Positions 32,139 through 39,521 of a stretch of DNA of 64,000 bases are shown piece after piece. Position numbers and translations under genes: made by a program. Position 1 is the first letter of the stretch; every line of letters begins with the position of its first letter. The notes beneath the pieces were generated by a model. It was not told the DNA's origin. It ran no database searches and saw nothing but the letters and a program-made list of their open reading frames with translations. The stretch comes from Caulobacter henricii (GTDB lineage Bacteria > Pseudomonadota > Alphaproteobacteria > Caulobacterales > Caulobacteraceae): NCBI RefSeq assembly GCF_001414055.1, contig NZ_CP013002.1, positions 142,501-206,500 on the forward strand, in the 5' to 3' direction.

Positions 32139-33983
32139 GTGCCTTCGATTGTTGATTCCTCCCCCCTCGATACAGCGCGCGACGTGCTGCGCCGCACCTT
32201 CGGCCATGCCGATTTCCGGGGCCTGCAGTCGGGCGTGATCGGCGAGCTGTTGGCTGGGCGCAGCGCCATGGCCGTGCTGCCGACCGGCGGGGGCAAGAGC
32301 CTCTGCTACCAGATCCCGGCCCTGATTCGCCCGGGCCTGGGTCTTGTCGTTTCGCCGCTGATTGCCCTGATGGCCGACCAGGTCGCGGGCCTGCAGCAGG
32401 CCGGCGTTGCGGCCGAGCGGCTCGACTCCAACACCCTGCCGGACGAGCGACAGGCGATCTGGCGACGGATCGAGGAGGGCCGGCTGGACCTGCTCTACCT
32501 GTCGCCGGAAGGTCTGATGCAGCCGTCGATGCTGGACCGACTGTCGAGACTCAACCTGGCCCTGGTCGCCGTCGACGAGGCCCACTGCGTCAGCCAGTGG
32601 GGCCACGACTTCCGGCCCGAATACCGGATGCTGGGGCGCATCGCCGAAGTCTTCCCCGCGGTTCCGCGCCTGGCGGTCACCGCCACGGCCGATGCCCGGA
32701 CCCGCGATGACATCCGTGCCGAACTGCGCCTGGAGGGCGCGGCCGAATTTGTCGACAGCTTTGCCCGTCCCGAGCTGGCCCTCAGTGCCGAGCGCAAGCG
32801 CGGCAAGGGGCACGACCGGGTCGTTGAGCTTGTGCTGGAGCGTCCGGGCCGGGCCGGGGTGGTCTATGCCGGTAGCCGGGATTCCACCGAGAAACTGGCC
32901 GAAAAGCTGATCGCCGAGGGCGTTCCGGCGCTCGCCTATCACGCCGGGCTCGACAAGGGCGTGAGGGCCCGCCGGTTGGAAGAGTTCCTGGAGGCCGACG
33001 CTGCCGTGATGGTGGCGACCATCGCCTTCGGCATGGGGGTCGACAAGCCCGACGTCCGCTTCGTGATTCATGCCGATCCCCCGGCCGCCATCGAGGCCTA
33101 TTGGCAGGAAATCGGCCGGGCCGGGCGCGATGGCCAGCCGGCCGAAGGCATTACGCTCTATGGCTCAGCCGACATGGCCTGGGCCAGCAAGCGGATCGAG
33201 GCCCGCGAGGCCCCCGATGAGGTCCGGCAGGTCCAGAGCCGCAAGCTGCGCCAGTTCTATGCCATGCTCGAGGGGCTCACCTGCCGGGCGGCCGCCGTCC
33301 GTCGCTATTTCGGCGAGGAGGGCGTGGCCCGCTGCGGGGTCTGCGACATCTGTACCTCGCCGCCGAAGGGCGTCGATGCCAGCGAGGCCGCCCAGAAGGC
33401 CCTGTCGGCGGCCCATCGTCTGGGCGGACGTTTCGGGCGTGGCCGGCTGATCGATCACCTGCTGGGCAAGACCAAGGACGTCACGCCGCAGGAGGCCCAG
33501 ATGTCGACCTTCGGCATCGGCCGCGAGTTCAGCCCCGCCACCTGGCGCGACCTGCTCGACACCCTGGTCTTCGAGGGCCTGCTGCGCGAGGATCCCAATG
33601 ATGGCCGGCCCCTGATCGGCCTGGGCGAGGTCGAGGGCGTCAAGGCGGTCTATCGCGGCGAGCGCAAGGTCAGCCTGCGCCAGCAGGTCGAGGCGTCCGA
33701 TCCGGGCACGCGCTCCGGTGCGCCGCGCAAGCGCCGCGAGGGCAAGGCCCTGACCGTGCCGCTCGAGAACCAGGCCCTGTTCGAGGCCCTCCGGTCCTGG
33801 CGCAAGGAACAGGCCCAGGCCCAGCATGTGCCGCCCTATGTGATCTTCCACGATGCCACCCTGGCCGAGATCGCCGCTGCCCGGCCCTCAAGTCTTCCCG
33901 CCCTGGCCAAGGCCGGCGGGGTGGGGCAGGGCAAGCTGGACCGTTATGGCGAGGCCGTGCTGAAGGTGGTTCGCGACAATTAG
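32139..33983 (+). CDS. recQ: ATP-dependent DNA helicase RecQ
   Basis: A 3'-5' helicase of about 614 aa that acts in recombination and fork repair. Motif I is LPTGGGKSLCYQ (about residue 47), motif II DEAHCVSQWGHDFRPEY (about residue 146), motif VI QEIGRAGRDG. A zinc-binding RQC region carries the cysteines of CRAAAVRRYFGEE...CGVCDIC, and a C-terminal HRDC domain is present (ALFEALRSWRKEQA...). The frame is open back to an ATG at 32052, but the extension has no family resemblance. The GTG at 32139 is preferred with moderate confidence. The stop overlaps that of convergent mmcB (TTAG). Confidence 0.93.
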   Translation: MPSIVDSSPLDTARDVLRRTFGHADFRGLQSGVIGELLAGRSAMAVLPTGGGKSLCYQIPALIRPGLGLVVSPLIALMADQVAGLQQAGVAAERLDSNTLPDERQAIWRRIEEGRLDLLYLSPEGLMQPSMLDRLSRLNLALVAVDEAHCVSQWGHDFRPEYRMLGRIAEVFPAVPRLAVTATADARTRDDIRAELRLEGAAEFVDSFARPELALSAERKRGKGHDRVVELVLERPGRAGVVYAGSRDSTEKLAEKLIAEGVPALAYHAGLDKGVRARRLEEFLEADAAVMVATIAFGMGVDKPDVRFVIHADPPAAIEAYWQEIGRAGRDGQPAEGITLYGSADMAWASKRIEAREAPDEVRQVQSRKLRQFYAMLEGLTCRAAAVRRYFGEEGVARCGVCDICTSPPKGVDASEAAQKALSAAHRLGGRFGRGRLIDHLLGKTKDVTPQEAQMSTFGIGREFSPATWRDLLDTLVFEGLLREDPNDGRPLIGLGEVEGVKAVYRGERKVSLRQQVEASDPGTRSGAPRKRREGKALTVPLENQALFEALRSWRKEQAQAQHVPPYVIFHDATLAEIAAARPSSLPALAKAGGVGQGKLDRYGEAVLKVVRDN

Positions 33984-34432
33984 AGCTGGTCGGCCTTGAC
34001 GCCACTGGCCCGCATGGCGCCCAGCCGCGCAAAGCCCAGGGTCAGGGCCTTGCGCCGGGCCGGGGCCAGGGGCGCGACCGGTGCCTCGCGGACCACGGCA
34101 CCGCCGAAGCCATCGGCGACGATCAGGCCCGGTTCCTCCGGCAGGACGCCTTCCGGGAAATGCGGCGCGACCGCGAAATAGAAGGCGTCGCAATAGGGCC
34201 CATAGTCCGGCCATTTACGATCGATGCGGAAGTCCTCGAGGCTGGACTTCACCTCGACGATCAGCAGGTCGCCCTTGGGGCCCAGGGCCATCAGGTCGGC
34301 GCGCCGGCCATTGGGCAGGGTCACCTCGGCCAGGGGTGCATAGCCCAGCGACACCAGGAACCGCGCCGTCCCGCGGGTGACCGCATCGGTGGTTTCGGGC
34401 CGCGAGGGCCGCAGGTCGATCACGACGTCCAT
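33980..34432 (-). CDS. mmcB: MmcB-family DNA repair protein (restriction-endonuclease-like fold)
   Basis: A 150-aa protein with a PD-(D/E)XK-like core: the strand RADLMALGPKGDLLIVEVKSSLEDF carries the D-(x)n-ExK triad. MmcB was described in Caulobacter crescentus as an SOS-regulated gene needed for mitomycin C resistance. Here a perfect Caulobacter LexA box lies 11 nt before the ATG, and AGGA lies 7 nt before it. It is convergent with recQ, with overlapping stops. The endonuclease activity itself is a fold-based inference. Confidence 0.9.
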   Translation of the reverse strand: MDVVIDLRPSRPETTDAVTRGTARFLVSLGYAPLAEVTLPNGRRADLMALGPKGDLLIVEVKSSLEDFRIDRKWPDYGPYCDAFYFAVAPHFPEGVLPEEPGLIVADGFGGAVVREAPVAPLAPARRKALTLGFARLGAMRASGVKADQL

Positions 34433-34443
34433 GTCGTGATCCT

Positions 34444-34458
34444 GTTCCAGCTTTGTTC
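34444..34458. promoter_or_regulatory. LexA (SOS) box of mmcB
   Basis: GTTCCAGCTTTGTTC is an exact match to the alphaproteobacterial SOS box GTTC-N7-GTTC. It lies 11 nt upstream of the mmcB start, in the promoter/leader, with the direct repeat running against the direction of transcription. Confidence 0.9.
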
Positions 34459-34478
34459 GCAGATCAAGCCCGGGCGCC

Positions 34479-34594
34479 AGAGCGTCTTCCGATAGGTGTG
34501 AAACGGTTATCGGATCGAAAAACGCTCTAAACTTCTGATTCAGAGCCCTTTTCGTCCGACCCTGATGACGCCATCAGGTCGGAAAGGGCTCTAG
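34479..34594. repeat. CIR-like intergenic repeat, copy 1 (two hairpins plus a GANTC site)
   Basis: A 116-nt element. Hairpin 1 is bounded by AGAGCGT and ACGCTCT, with an inner CCGATA/TATCGG pair. Hairpin 2 is bounded by AGAGCCCTT and AAGGGCTCT, with an inner stem CTGATG/CATCAG. A CcrM site GATTC (34537-34541) lies between them. The second copy at 58306 has the same length and differs at 9 positions. The element's last bases form the stop codon of the lipocalin gene. Long intergenic repeats with an inverted-repeat plan and CcrM sites (CIR) are known from Caulobacter. Confidence 0.9.
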
Positions 34595-35124
34595 GGAGCG
34601 GGCTGCTTCGTCGGCCGCAGCATCGTCACGTCATAGCCGAGCGCCTTGGCCCGGGCGGTGAGGGCCTCACGTTCAAGGTCGGTCGGCGGCTGGCGGGTCA
34701 GGAGCCAGAGATACTGGCCAGAGCCCTCGCCGACGATGCTCCAGCTGTAGTCCTCGGCGTGGTCCATGACCCAGTAGTCGCCCCAGAACGGACCGAAGAA
34801 CGACACCTTGAGCTTGGCATTGCTGGCCGTATCGACGACCCTGGCCTTGCCCTCGGCGGTCCTGACCGGCCCGTCGACCGCGCCGTCGCGGCAAGTGTTC
34901 AGAACCCGGATCAGACCGTCGGGCCGCTTTGAATATTCGGCGGTGACGCCTTCGCAGCCCTTCTGGAACCGCATGTCATAGCGGGCGACCTCGTACCACT
35001 TGCCCAGATAGCGATCGAGCACGACGGCCTTGGCCGGCTGGGGCGGGCGGGGATTGCCGACGGGCCCTCCGACGCAGGCGCCGAGAGACAGGAGAAGCGG
35101 AAGGGCGATCAGGGCGGCGCGCAT
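34591..35124 (-). CDS. blc: Outer-membrane lipoprotein lipocalin (Blc-like)
   Basis: A 177-aa lipocalin. The lipoprotein signal ends with LSLGAC (Cys17). The lipocalin signature GKWYEVARYDMRFQKGCEGVTAEY follows, then LKVSFFGPFWGDYWVMDHAEDYSWSIVGEGSGQYLWLLTRQP, the conserved barrel strands of bacterial lipocalins. It sits in the outer membrane and binds lysophospholipids or fatty acids in studied relatives. Its stop codon falls inside the 116-nt repeat. Confidence 0.95.
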   Translation of the reverse strand: MRAALIALPLLLSLGACVGGPVGNPRPPQPAKAVVLDRYLGKWYEVARYDMRFQKGCEGVTAEYSKRPDGLIRVLNTCRDGAVDGPVRTAEGKARVVDTASNAKLKVSFFGPFWGDYWVMDHAEDYSWSIVGEGSGQYLWLLTRQPPTDLEREALTARAKALGYDVTMLRPTKQPAP

Positions 35125-35203
35125 GGCGACTCCGGTTGGGGCAGGGCGGACCCGCGACGGTCTGGAACGCCCCCGCAGATGAGGACGCCCCGCCTGAAAC
35201 GCA

Positions 35204-35235
35204 ACGCGCCCCGCCGCAGTGCCGGCGAGGCGCGT
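35204..35235 (-). terminator. Hairpin after the diiron protein gene
   Basis: A 13-bp stem with one mismatch, ACGCGCCCCGCCG (35204-35216) against CGGCGAGGCGCGT (35223-35235). On the minus strand a short T-containing tail (TGCGTTTC) follows. It lies in the 134-nt gap before the lipocalin gene. Confidence 0.65.
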
Positions 35236-35258
35236 CCAGATCCGGTTGTGTCCGTCGC

Positions 35259-36386
35259 CTATTCGGCGGCGATACTGACGGCGGTGACCGGCCGGTCCTT
35301 GAAGTTGATGGCCTGCAGGTGGCGGATGCCTTCCTCGGCGATGTCGTCGCCGACCATCCGGTCTCCCTCACCCTTCAGTTCGTCGATGTCGACATACATG
35401 GCGTAGAAGGCCTTGGTGCGGTCGGTGATGATGCCGGCATTGAGCAGGGTCTTGACCAGCACGCGGAAGATGTTGGTCTGCTCCTTCATGTTCTCACGAC
35501 GGACATCGTCGGTCATGATCTTCCCGTATTCCTCGACCACCTTGTTGGGATCCAGGCCAAATTCGGCATAGAGATCCAGCTGCTGGTGCGGTGAGACGAG
35601 GTTGAACAGCAGGGTCTGGAAGCAGTGCGCCGCCCAGTCCTCGATGATCGCATGCTCTTCAGGCGACAGCTTGGGCACGGTGCGGTCCGCCCAGATCTTG
35701 CCGAACTTGTGGTGGAAGGCCTCGTCGGTCATCACCAGCTGCAGCATCTTCTTACCCACCGGGTCATTGATGTGCATGTAGAAGGTGGCGAAGGCCCCCA
35801 TGGCCAGACCCTCGACCAGCATCTGCATGCCGATGATCTTCTTGTAGACCTCGGGCGCGCCGATGATCTCGACCAGCAGGGTCTTCAGGGCCGGGCCGCA
35901 CTCGACCGGCCGGCCCCAGCGGGCCTTGATATATTTGGCGAAGGCCGTGACGTGGCGGGCCTCTTCGCGGGTCTGGTTGGCGGCATATTCCTGCGCGCCC
36001 TGATCCTTGAGCACGTGGCAAAGCGAGGCCGAGAGGTTCAGCGCCCCCTGTTCGCCATGCAGGATCGACGAGAAGCTGCGCAGGACCGACTGGTTGATGA
36101 AGCGGATGCGCGTCTTGGGATCGCTGAGGTGGTTGGAGACGTAGTCGGTCGACAGGGCGATGACCATTTCTTCGGGAACCAGGGCCTGGTTCTCCATGTC
36201 GAAGGGCTCGTCAAAATCGATATAGGCCTTGTCGAGCGGATCCCAGAAATGGTCATGGGTCGCCGAAATGATCTTGTCGAAGGCGGTGGAGCGGTTGTTG
36301 TAACGGTCCAGCTCCAGCATCGCTACGAAGTCGTCCGGCGCCACGGCGTCGTACATGGCGTCCTTGGTGATGTTCTTGTCGGTCAT
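35259..36386 (-). CDS. Ferritin-like diiron-carboxylate protein of unknown substrate
   Basis: A 375-aa four-helix-bundle protein. Candidate diiron ligands are E112 (HGEQGAL), E142-x-x-H145 (EEARHV), E192 (MLVEGLA) and E222-x-x-H225 (DEAFHH), the two-ExxH pattern of ribonucleotide-reductase/oxygenase-type diiron sites. It resembles the AurF/ferritin-like oxygenase group more than iron-storage ferritins, which are half the length. The ATG at 36386 has GGAGGAG upstream. Gene neighbours (lipocalin, sirtuin) give no pathway hint. Substrate and electron donor are not identifiable. Confidence 0.85.
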   Translation of the reverse strand: MTDKNITKDAMYDAVAPDDFVAMLELDRYNNRSTAFDKIISATHDHFWDPLDKAYIDFDEPFDMENQALVPEEMVIALSTDYVSNHLSDPKTRIRFINQSVLRSFSSILHGEQGALNLSASLCHVLKDQGAQEYAANQTREEARHVTAFAKYIKARWGRPVECGPALKTLLVEIIGAPEVYKKIIGMQMLVEGLAMGAFATFYMHINDPVGKKMLQLVMTDEAFHHKFGKIWADRTVPKLSPEEHAIIEDWAAHCFQTLLFNLVSPHQQLDLYAEFGLDPNKVVEEYGKIMTDDVRRENMKEQTNIFRVLVKTLLNAGIITDRTKAFYAMYVDIDELKGEGDRMVGDDIAEEGIRHLQAINFKDRPVTAVSIAAE

Positions 36387-36518
36387 GGGAGCTCCTCCGG
36401 TGGCCAGGGTCGGGGCGGGTCTTGCGCCGGCTCCCAACGATCTAAACACTGTCAACTCAATCTCGATCAGGGGTCAAATTAAAAGTGACGGGCGCGTCAG
36501 GTTCGCTTGGGAGGTGAC

Positions 36519-37232
36519 ATGGTCCAGCCGCTGAACATCTTCATCCTCACCGGCGCCGGCATATCCGCCGAGAGCGGCCTGAAGACCTTTCGTGATTCCG
36601 ACGGTCTGTGGACCCAGAACGATCTGGCCCAGCTGGCGACGCCGGAGGGCTTTGCCCGCGACCCGGCCCGGGTGCGCGACTTTTACTCCGCGCGCCGCAA
36701 GATCCTCGAGATCGCCGCCCCCAACCTTGCCCATATCGCCCTGGCGCGGCTGGAGAGGGAGATGACCGCCCTGGGCGGCTGGGTCTTTCTCTGCACCCAG
36801 AATGTCGATGACCTGCACGAAAAGGCCGGCAGCCGCCGGGTCATCCACATGCATGGCGAGCTGACCCGCACCCGCTGCACCCAGTGCTCGGGCGACTGGA
36901 GCGACCGGAAACCGCTGACCGCTGACCAGGTCTGTCCGGAATGCGGGACGATCGGCGCGACCCGGCCGCATGTCGTGTGGTTTGGCGAACTGCCGATGCA
37001 CATGGCCCAGATCAACCAGGCCCTGGAAGAGGCCGACCTGTTCGTCGCCATCGGCACCTCCGGCTCGGTCTATCCCGCCGCCGGCTTCGTGGCCGAGGCC
37101 CGGGCCCTGGGCATCCCGACCTGCGAGATCAATGTCGCCCGCTCGGACAATGCCCACGCCTTCGACCGGCGGATCTATGGTCCGGCTACGGAAAAGGTCA
37201 GCCAGTGGGTGGGTGAGGTGCTGGGGGATTGA
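36519..37232 (+). CDS. cobB: NAD-dependent protein deacylase, SIRT5-like sirtuin
   Basis: A 237-aa Sir2 enzyme. Motifs are the NAD loop LTGAGISAESGLKTFRD, TQNVDDLHEKAG, the catalytic His112 in HMHGE, and a zinc tetrad C120-x2-C123...C139-x2-C142. The Y56-x-x-R59 pair in RDFYSARRKIL matches the Tyr/Arg that bind succinyl/malonyl lysine in SIRT5 and CobB. Desuccinylase activity is therefore likely besides deacetylation. GGGAGGT lies before the ATG at 36519. Confidence 0.94.
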   Translation: MVQPLNIFILTGAGISAESGLKTFRDSDGLWTQNDLAQLATPEGFARDPARVRDFYSARRKILEIAAPNLAHIALARLEREMTALGGWVFLCTQNVDDLHEKAGSRRVIHMHGELTRTRCTQCSGDWSDRKPLTADQVCPECGTIGATRPHVVWFGELPMHMAQINQALEEADLFVAIGTSGSVYPAAGFVAEARALGIPTCEINVARSDNAHAFDRRIYGPATEKVSQWVGEVLGD

Positions 37233-37263
37233 GGCGGGTCCTTGTTTTCAGGGGTGCCACTCG

Positions 37264-37375
37264 CCCCCTCCTGACCGCTACGCGGTCGTCCTCCCCCGGA
37301 GGGGGAAGATGGGTTCGCGCCTTTCATCTTCCCCCTGCGGGGGAAGACGGCTGCGCAGCAGCCCGTAGGGGGCAA
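37264..37375. repeat. Extragenic hairpin repeat block 1 (two units head to head)
   Basis: Two units of one plan facing each other: CCCCCT, a small stem-loop, GTCcTCCCCC, a G5 run and GAAGATG. Unit 1 starts at 37264 with inner stem GACCGC/GCGGTC. Unit 2 (reverse) ends near 37375 with inner stem GGCTGC/GCAGCC. The first 34 nt (37264-37297) recur as an exact reverse complement at 37979-38012. Confidence 0.8.
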
Positions 37376-37895
37376 GTCTGGCGGAGACAGCTTCTCGACC
37401 CCGCGCTTGCGCTGCGAGGGTGATGGAAAGGGTCGCGGAGCGTCCGGACGACGTCCGGATGAGAGATAGAGATTACCGTTTCGACGAAGCCGTGCGCTCC
37501 GCGTCACCGTTTTCCGTCAGCCTCCCGCCAGGTGGCCCTGTTGAGGCCTTACCGGGACCCGGATCCCGCCGTTTCCAGCGCGCTCCGGCGGTCGAAGAGG
37601 ACGGGCTTACAGCCAGACACGCCCTTTTGCCTTCAACCACGCCGACGGCGGGCGGGTCTGGCCAGCAACCAGATCCCCGGACGCGCTTCAGTATCCCCCT
37701 GAAGCCCAGCCCCGCTCGATCACCCCCCGCCGCCGCAACGGTCGCTGGCCCTGCGCCCTTTCCTCGCGACGAGGTGGGTCAAGAATACGGGAGGTTTCAG
37801 CGCGTCGGACGGGCGCGGTGGTTGTTTTTGCAGGGTGTTGAATGGGCTGAGCTTTTCCCTGCAAGCCCCGGGGATTGATTGTTCTCTATCCCCGT
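37376..37895. other. Long spacer between two repeat blocks, no supportable gene
   Basis: About 520 GC-rich bases. An uninterrupted plus-strand frame (37420-37878) has low-complexity Pro/Arg/Gly composition without any recognisable domain or ribosome site, so it is not called. Local inverted repeats are visible, such as GTCCGGAC-GAC-GTCCGGA near 37442 and CCTCG-TCG-CGAGG near 37770. The stretch could be a structured or multicopy intergenic element. Confidence 0.5.
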
Positions 37896-38012
37896 ACTTG
37901 CCCCCTACGGATCGCTTCGCGATCGTCTTCCCCCGAAGGGGGAAGATGAAGGGCGACGATCTCATCTTCCCCCCGCAGGGGGGAGGACGACCGCGTAGCG
38001 GTCAGGAGGGGG
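37896..38012. repeat. Extragenic hairpin repeat block 2 (two units head to head)
   Basis: Same plan as block 1. Unit 1 starts ACTTGCCCCCTACGG with inner stem GATCGC/GCGATC. Unit 2 (reverse) ends at 38012 with inner stem GACCGC/GCGGTC and is the exact reverse complement of the first 34 nt of block 1. The inner stems differ between units but stay self-complementary. Confidence 0.8.
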
Positions 38013-38062
38013 CCAGCGGCGGTGGCCGGTCGCTCACCAGCCTCACCGCCAGTCCGGAAAGC

Positions 38063-38431
38063 TCAGACCCCGCCGCTGAAGGCGACCCGCACGCGGTTCG
38101 AAACGCCTTCCAGGTCGTCGGCATAGGCGAAGCCCAGGGCCAGGACGGCGACGATGGCACCCCAGATCGCCGCGTGGCGCAGATGCTGGGCGAGCTGCAG
38201 CCGGTCGCGAAAGCTGAACAGGCCGGAGCTGACCAGCACTAGCAGGCCCAGGCTGTAGATCACCGAACTCCAGTCCTCGGGCGTGCGCACGGCTTCGGGG
38301 AAGGCGCGGGTCATGGCGATAACAATGCCGATGATGGCGGCGATGAAGATCAGCCAGAGGACAGGGCGGTCACGCTCCTCCTCGGGCTCCGGGGGATCTT
38401 CTGGCGCTTGGGCCTGGTCCGGTTTCGGCAT
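38063..38431 (-). CDS. Small membrane protein, probably a truncated TIGR02281-type aspartic protease (membrane half only)
   Basis: A 122-aa protein. A charged, proline-rich head (MPKPDQAQAPEDPPEPEEERD) is followed by three hydrophobic helices: VLWLIFIAAIIGIVIAM, VIYSLGLLVLVSSGLF, and HAAIWGAIVAVLALGFAY. It ends in a LEGVSNRVRVAFSGGV tail. This arrangement resembles the membrane half of retropepsin-like TIGR02281 proteins, which normally continue into a DTGA-containing protease domain. That domain is absent: the frame stops and repeat block 2 follows at once. Resemblance is from memory of the family, hence modest confidence. An upstream start at 38479 is also possible. Confidence 0.6.
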   Translation of the reverse strand: MPKPDQAQAPEDPPEPEEERDRPVLWLIFIAAIIGIVIAMTRAFPEAVRTPEDWSSVIYSLGLLVLVSSGLFSFRDRLQLAQHLRHAAIWGAIVAVLALGFAYADDLEGVSNRVRVAFSGGV

Positions 38432-38531
38432 GGGGACTTGCTCTCTGTCTGGTGGAGCCTGGCGCGTCAGGGGCAACACAATCGGAAATCAGAACCCCTG
38501 TGCAACCGTCTGTCGGCGCAGCCGCGGGGTT

Positions 38532-38951
38532 TCAGTCGTCTCGGTGACCCTCAAGGCGGGCCAGCACATCCGGCCGCGATCGGGCCAGCTCGACCAGCCG
38601 CTCGATCAGGGCGTCCTGGGTTTCCAGGGCCAGGCCATCGCGCAGGCGGGCCAGGCGGGCCTGGGCCTTCTGCAGGCCGGCCGCGTCCAGGCCATTGACG
38701 GCGGCCGCGACCCCGACCTGGTGCTTGCAGGCCCCAAACTTCTCGAAGGCCGGGCAGGTACAGGTACCCTCGGCGGGCGACCTGAGTTCGACGACATAGA
38801 GCGCGCCGCCCTGAACATGGGCGGTGACGATCTCGTCCTCGACGGCGATCAGGGCGACCGAGCCGTCCTGGGCCAGGTAAAGGCCGTTGGCGAACGCTCC
38901 CTCGCTCATCCGGTCGCGCAGGATCTCAAGGTCGAAGCGGGGCGGGCTCAT
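38532..38951 (-). CDS. SWIM zinc-finger domain protein
   Basis: A 139-aa protein. A central SWIM motif C64-x-C66-x8-C75-x-H77 (TCTCPAFEKFGACKH) suggests a zinc site that binds DNA, RNA or protein. The N-terminus (ILRDRMSEGAFANGLYLAQDGSVALI) resembles the short strand region before SWIM fingers in other proteins. The C-terminal half is helical. Its ATG overlaps the stop of the upstream zincin gene (ATGA), so the two are translationally coupled. Specific function unknown. Confidence 0.8.
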   Translation of the reverse strand: MSPPRFDLEILRDRMSEGAFANGLYLAQDGSVALIAVEDEIVTAHVQGGALYVVELRSPAEGTCTCPAFEKFGACKHQVGVAAAVNGLDAAGLQKAQARLARLRDGLALETQDALIERLVELARSRPDVLARLEGHRDD

Positions 38952-39352
38952 CAGGCGTCATCCTCGATGCGGTGGATGTCGTCGTCGGACAGGCCGAAAT
39001 GGTGGCCGATCTCGTGGACCAGAACGTGGCGGATCAGGTCGTCGAGGGCGACGTCGCCGCGTTCGCACCATTCGTCGAGGATCGGCCGGCGATAGAGGAA
39101 GACCATCGAGGGCTGGACACCGGAGTCCAGCACCGAGCGGCGCGACAGATCGACCCCCTGATAGAGGCCGGTCAGCTCGAACGGATCCTGAATGCCGAGA
39201 CTGTCGAGCACCTCTTCGGTGGCGAAATCCTCGATCCGGATCCCGACCTCGGCCGACAGGGCGGCGAACGGCTCGGGCAGGGCTGCCAGGGCGGCCTCGG
39301 CCAGGGCGGCGAATTGATCCAGCGAGGGCGCGAGGCGAGCGGTCCAGTCCAT
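38951..39352 (-). CDS. Metallopeptidase family protein (minimal zincin)
   Basis: A 133-aa zincin with the catalytic motif H113-E-x-x-H117-x-x-G-x-x-D (VHEIGHHFGLSDDD). The preceding FLYRRPILDEW and DLIRHVLVHE segments are typical of the short 'metallopeptidase family' (possibly acetylglutamate-type COG3824) proteins. There is no signal peptide, so it is cytosolic. The start at MDWTARLAP is clear; a longer frame upstream covers the divL control region and is rejected. It overlaps the SWIM gene by 1 nt. Confidence 0.87.
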   Translation of the reverse strand: MDWTARLAPSLDQFAALAEAALAALPEPFAALSAEVGIRIEDFATEEVLDSLGIQDPFELTGLYQGVDLSRRSVLDSGVQPSMVFLYRRPILDEWCERGDVALDDLIRHVLVHEIGHHFGLSDDDIHRIEDDA

Positions 39353-39464
39353 GGCTCTGACATAGGGTGATTGGCCGGTTTCGCCAGCCTCTGAAGGGAT
39401 CCCGTCAATCGGGACCTGCGACAGCCGTGCCGGTCGCGCTCTGGTCACGGCCCGACTAATCTGT

Positions 39465-39475
39465 GATTCTGATTC
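39465..39475. promoter_or_regulatory. Tandem CcrM methylation sites (GANTC) in the divL upstream region
   Basis: GATTCTGATTC contains two GANTC sites one base apart, 47 nt upstream of the divL ATG. GANTC is rare in GC-rich Caulobacter genomes, and GcrA/CcrM act at promoters carrying such sites. Their role here is inferred. Confidence 0.6.
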
Positions 39476-39521
39476 GCAGTCCCGTCTCCGCGGGCTGACG
39501 GGGGCTTTAGCGACCGGCCTG

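Noticed and set aside
37420..37878. 152-aa frame in the spacer between the repeat blocks
   Set aside because: Low-complexity Pro/Arg/Gly sequence, no ribosome site, no domain, and flanked by repeats; treated as non-coding.
37264..38012. A transposable element bounded by 34-bp inverted repeats
   Set aside because: No transposase and no target-site duplication was seen, and the repeats themselves are composed of small hairpin units that also occur in part at 17473. A non-autonomous element cannot be excluded.
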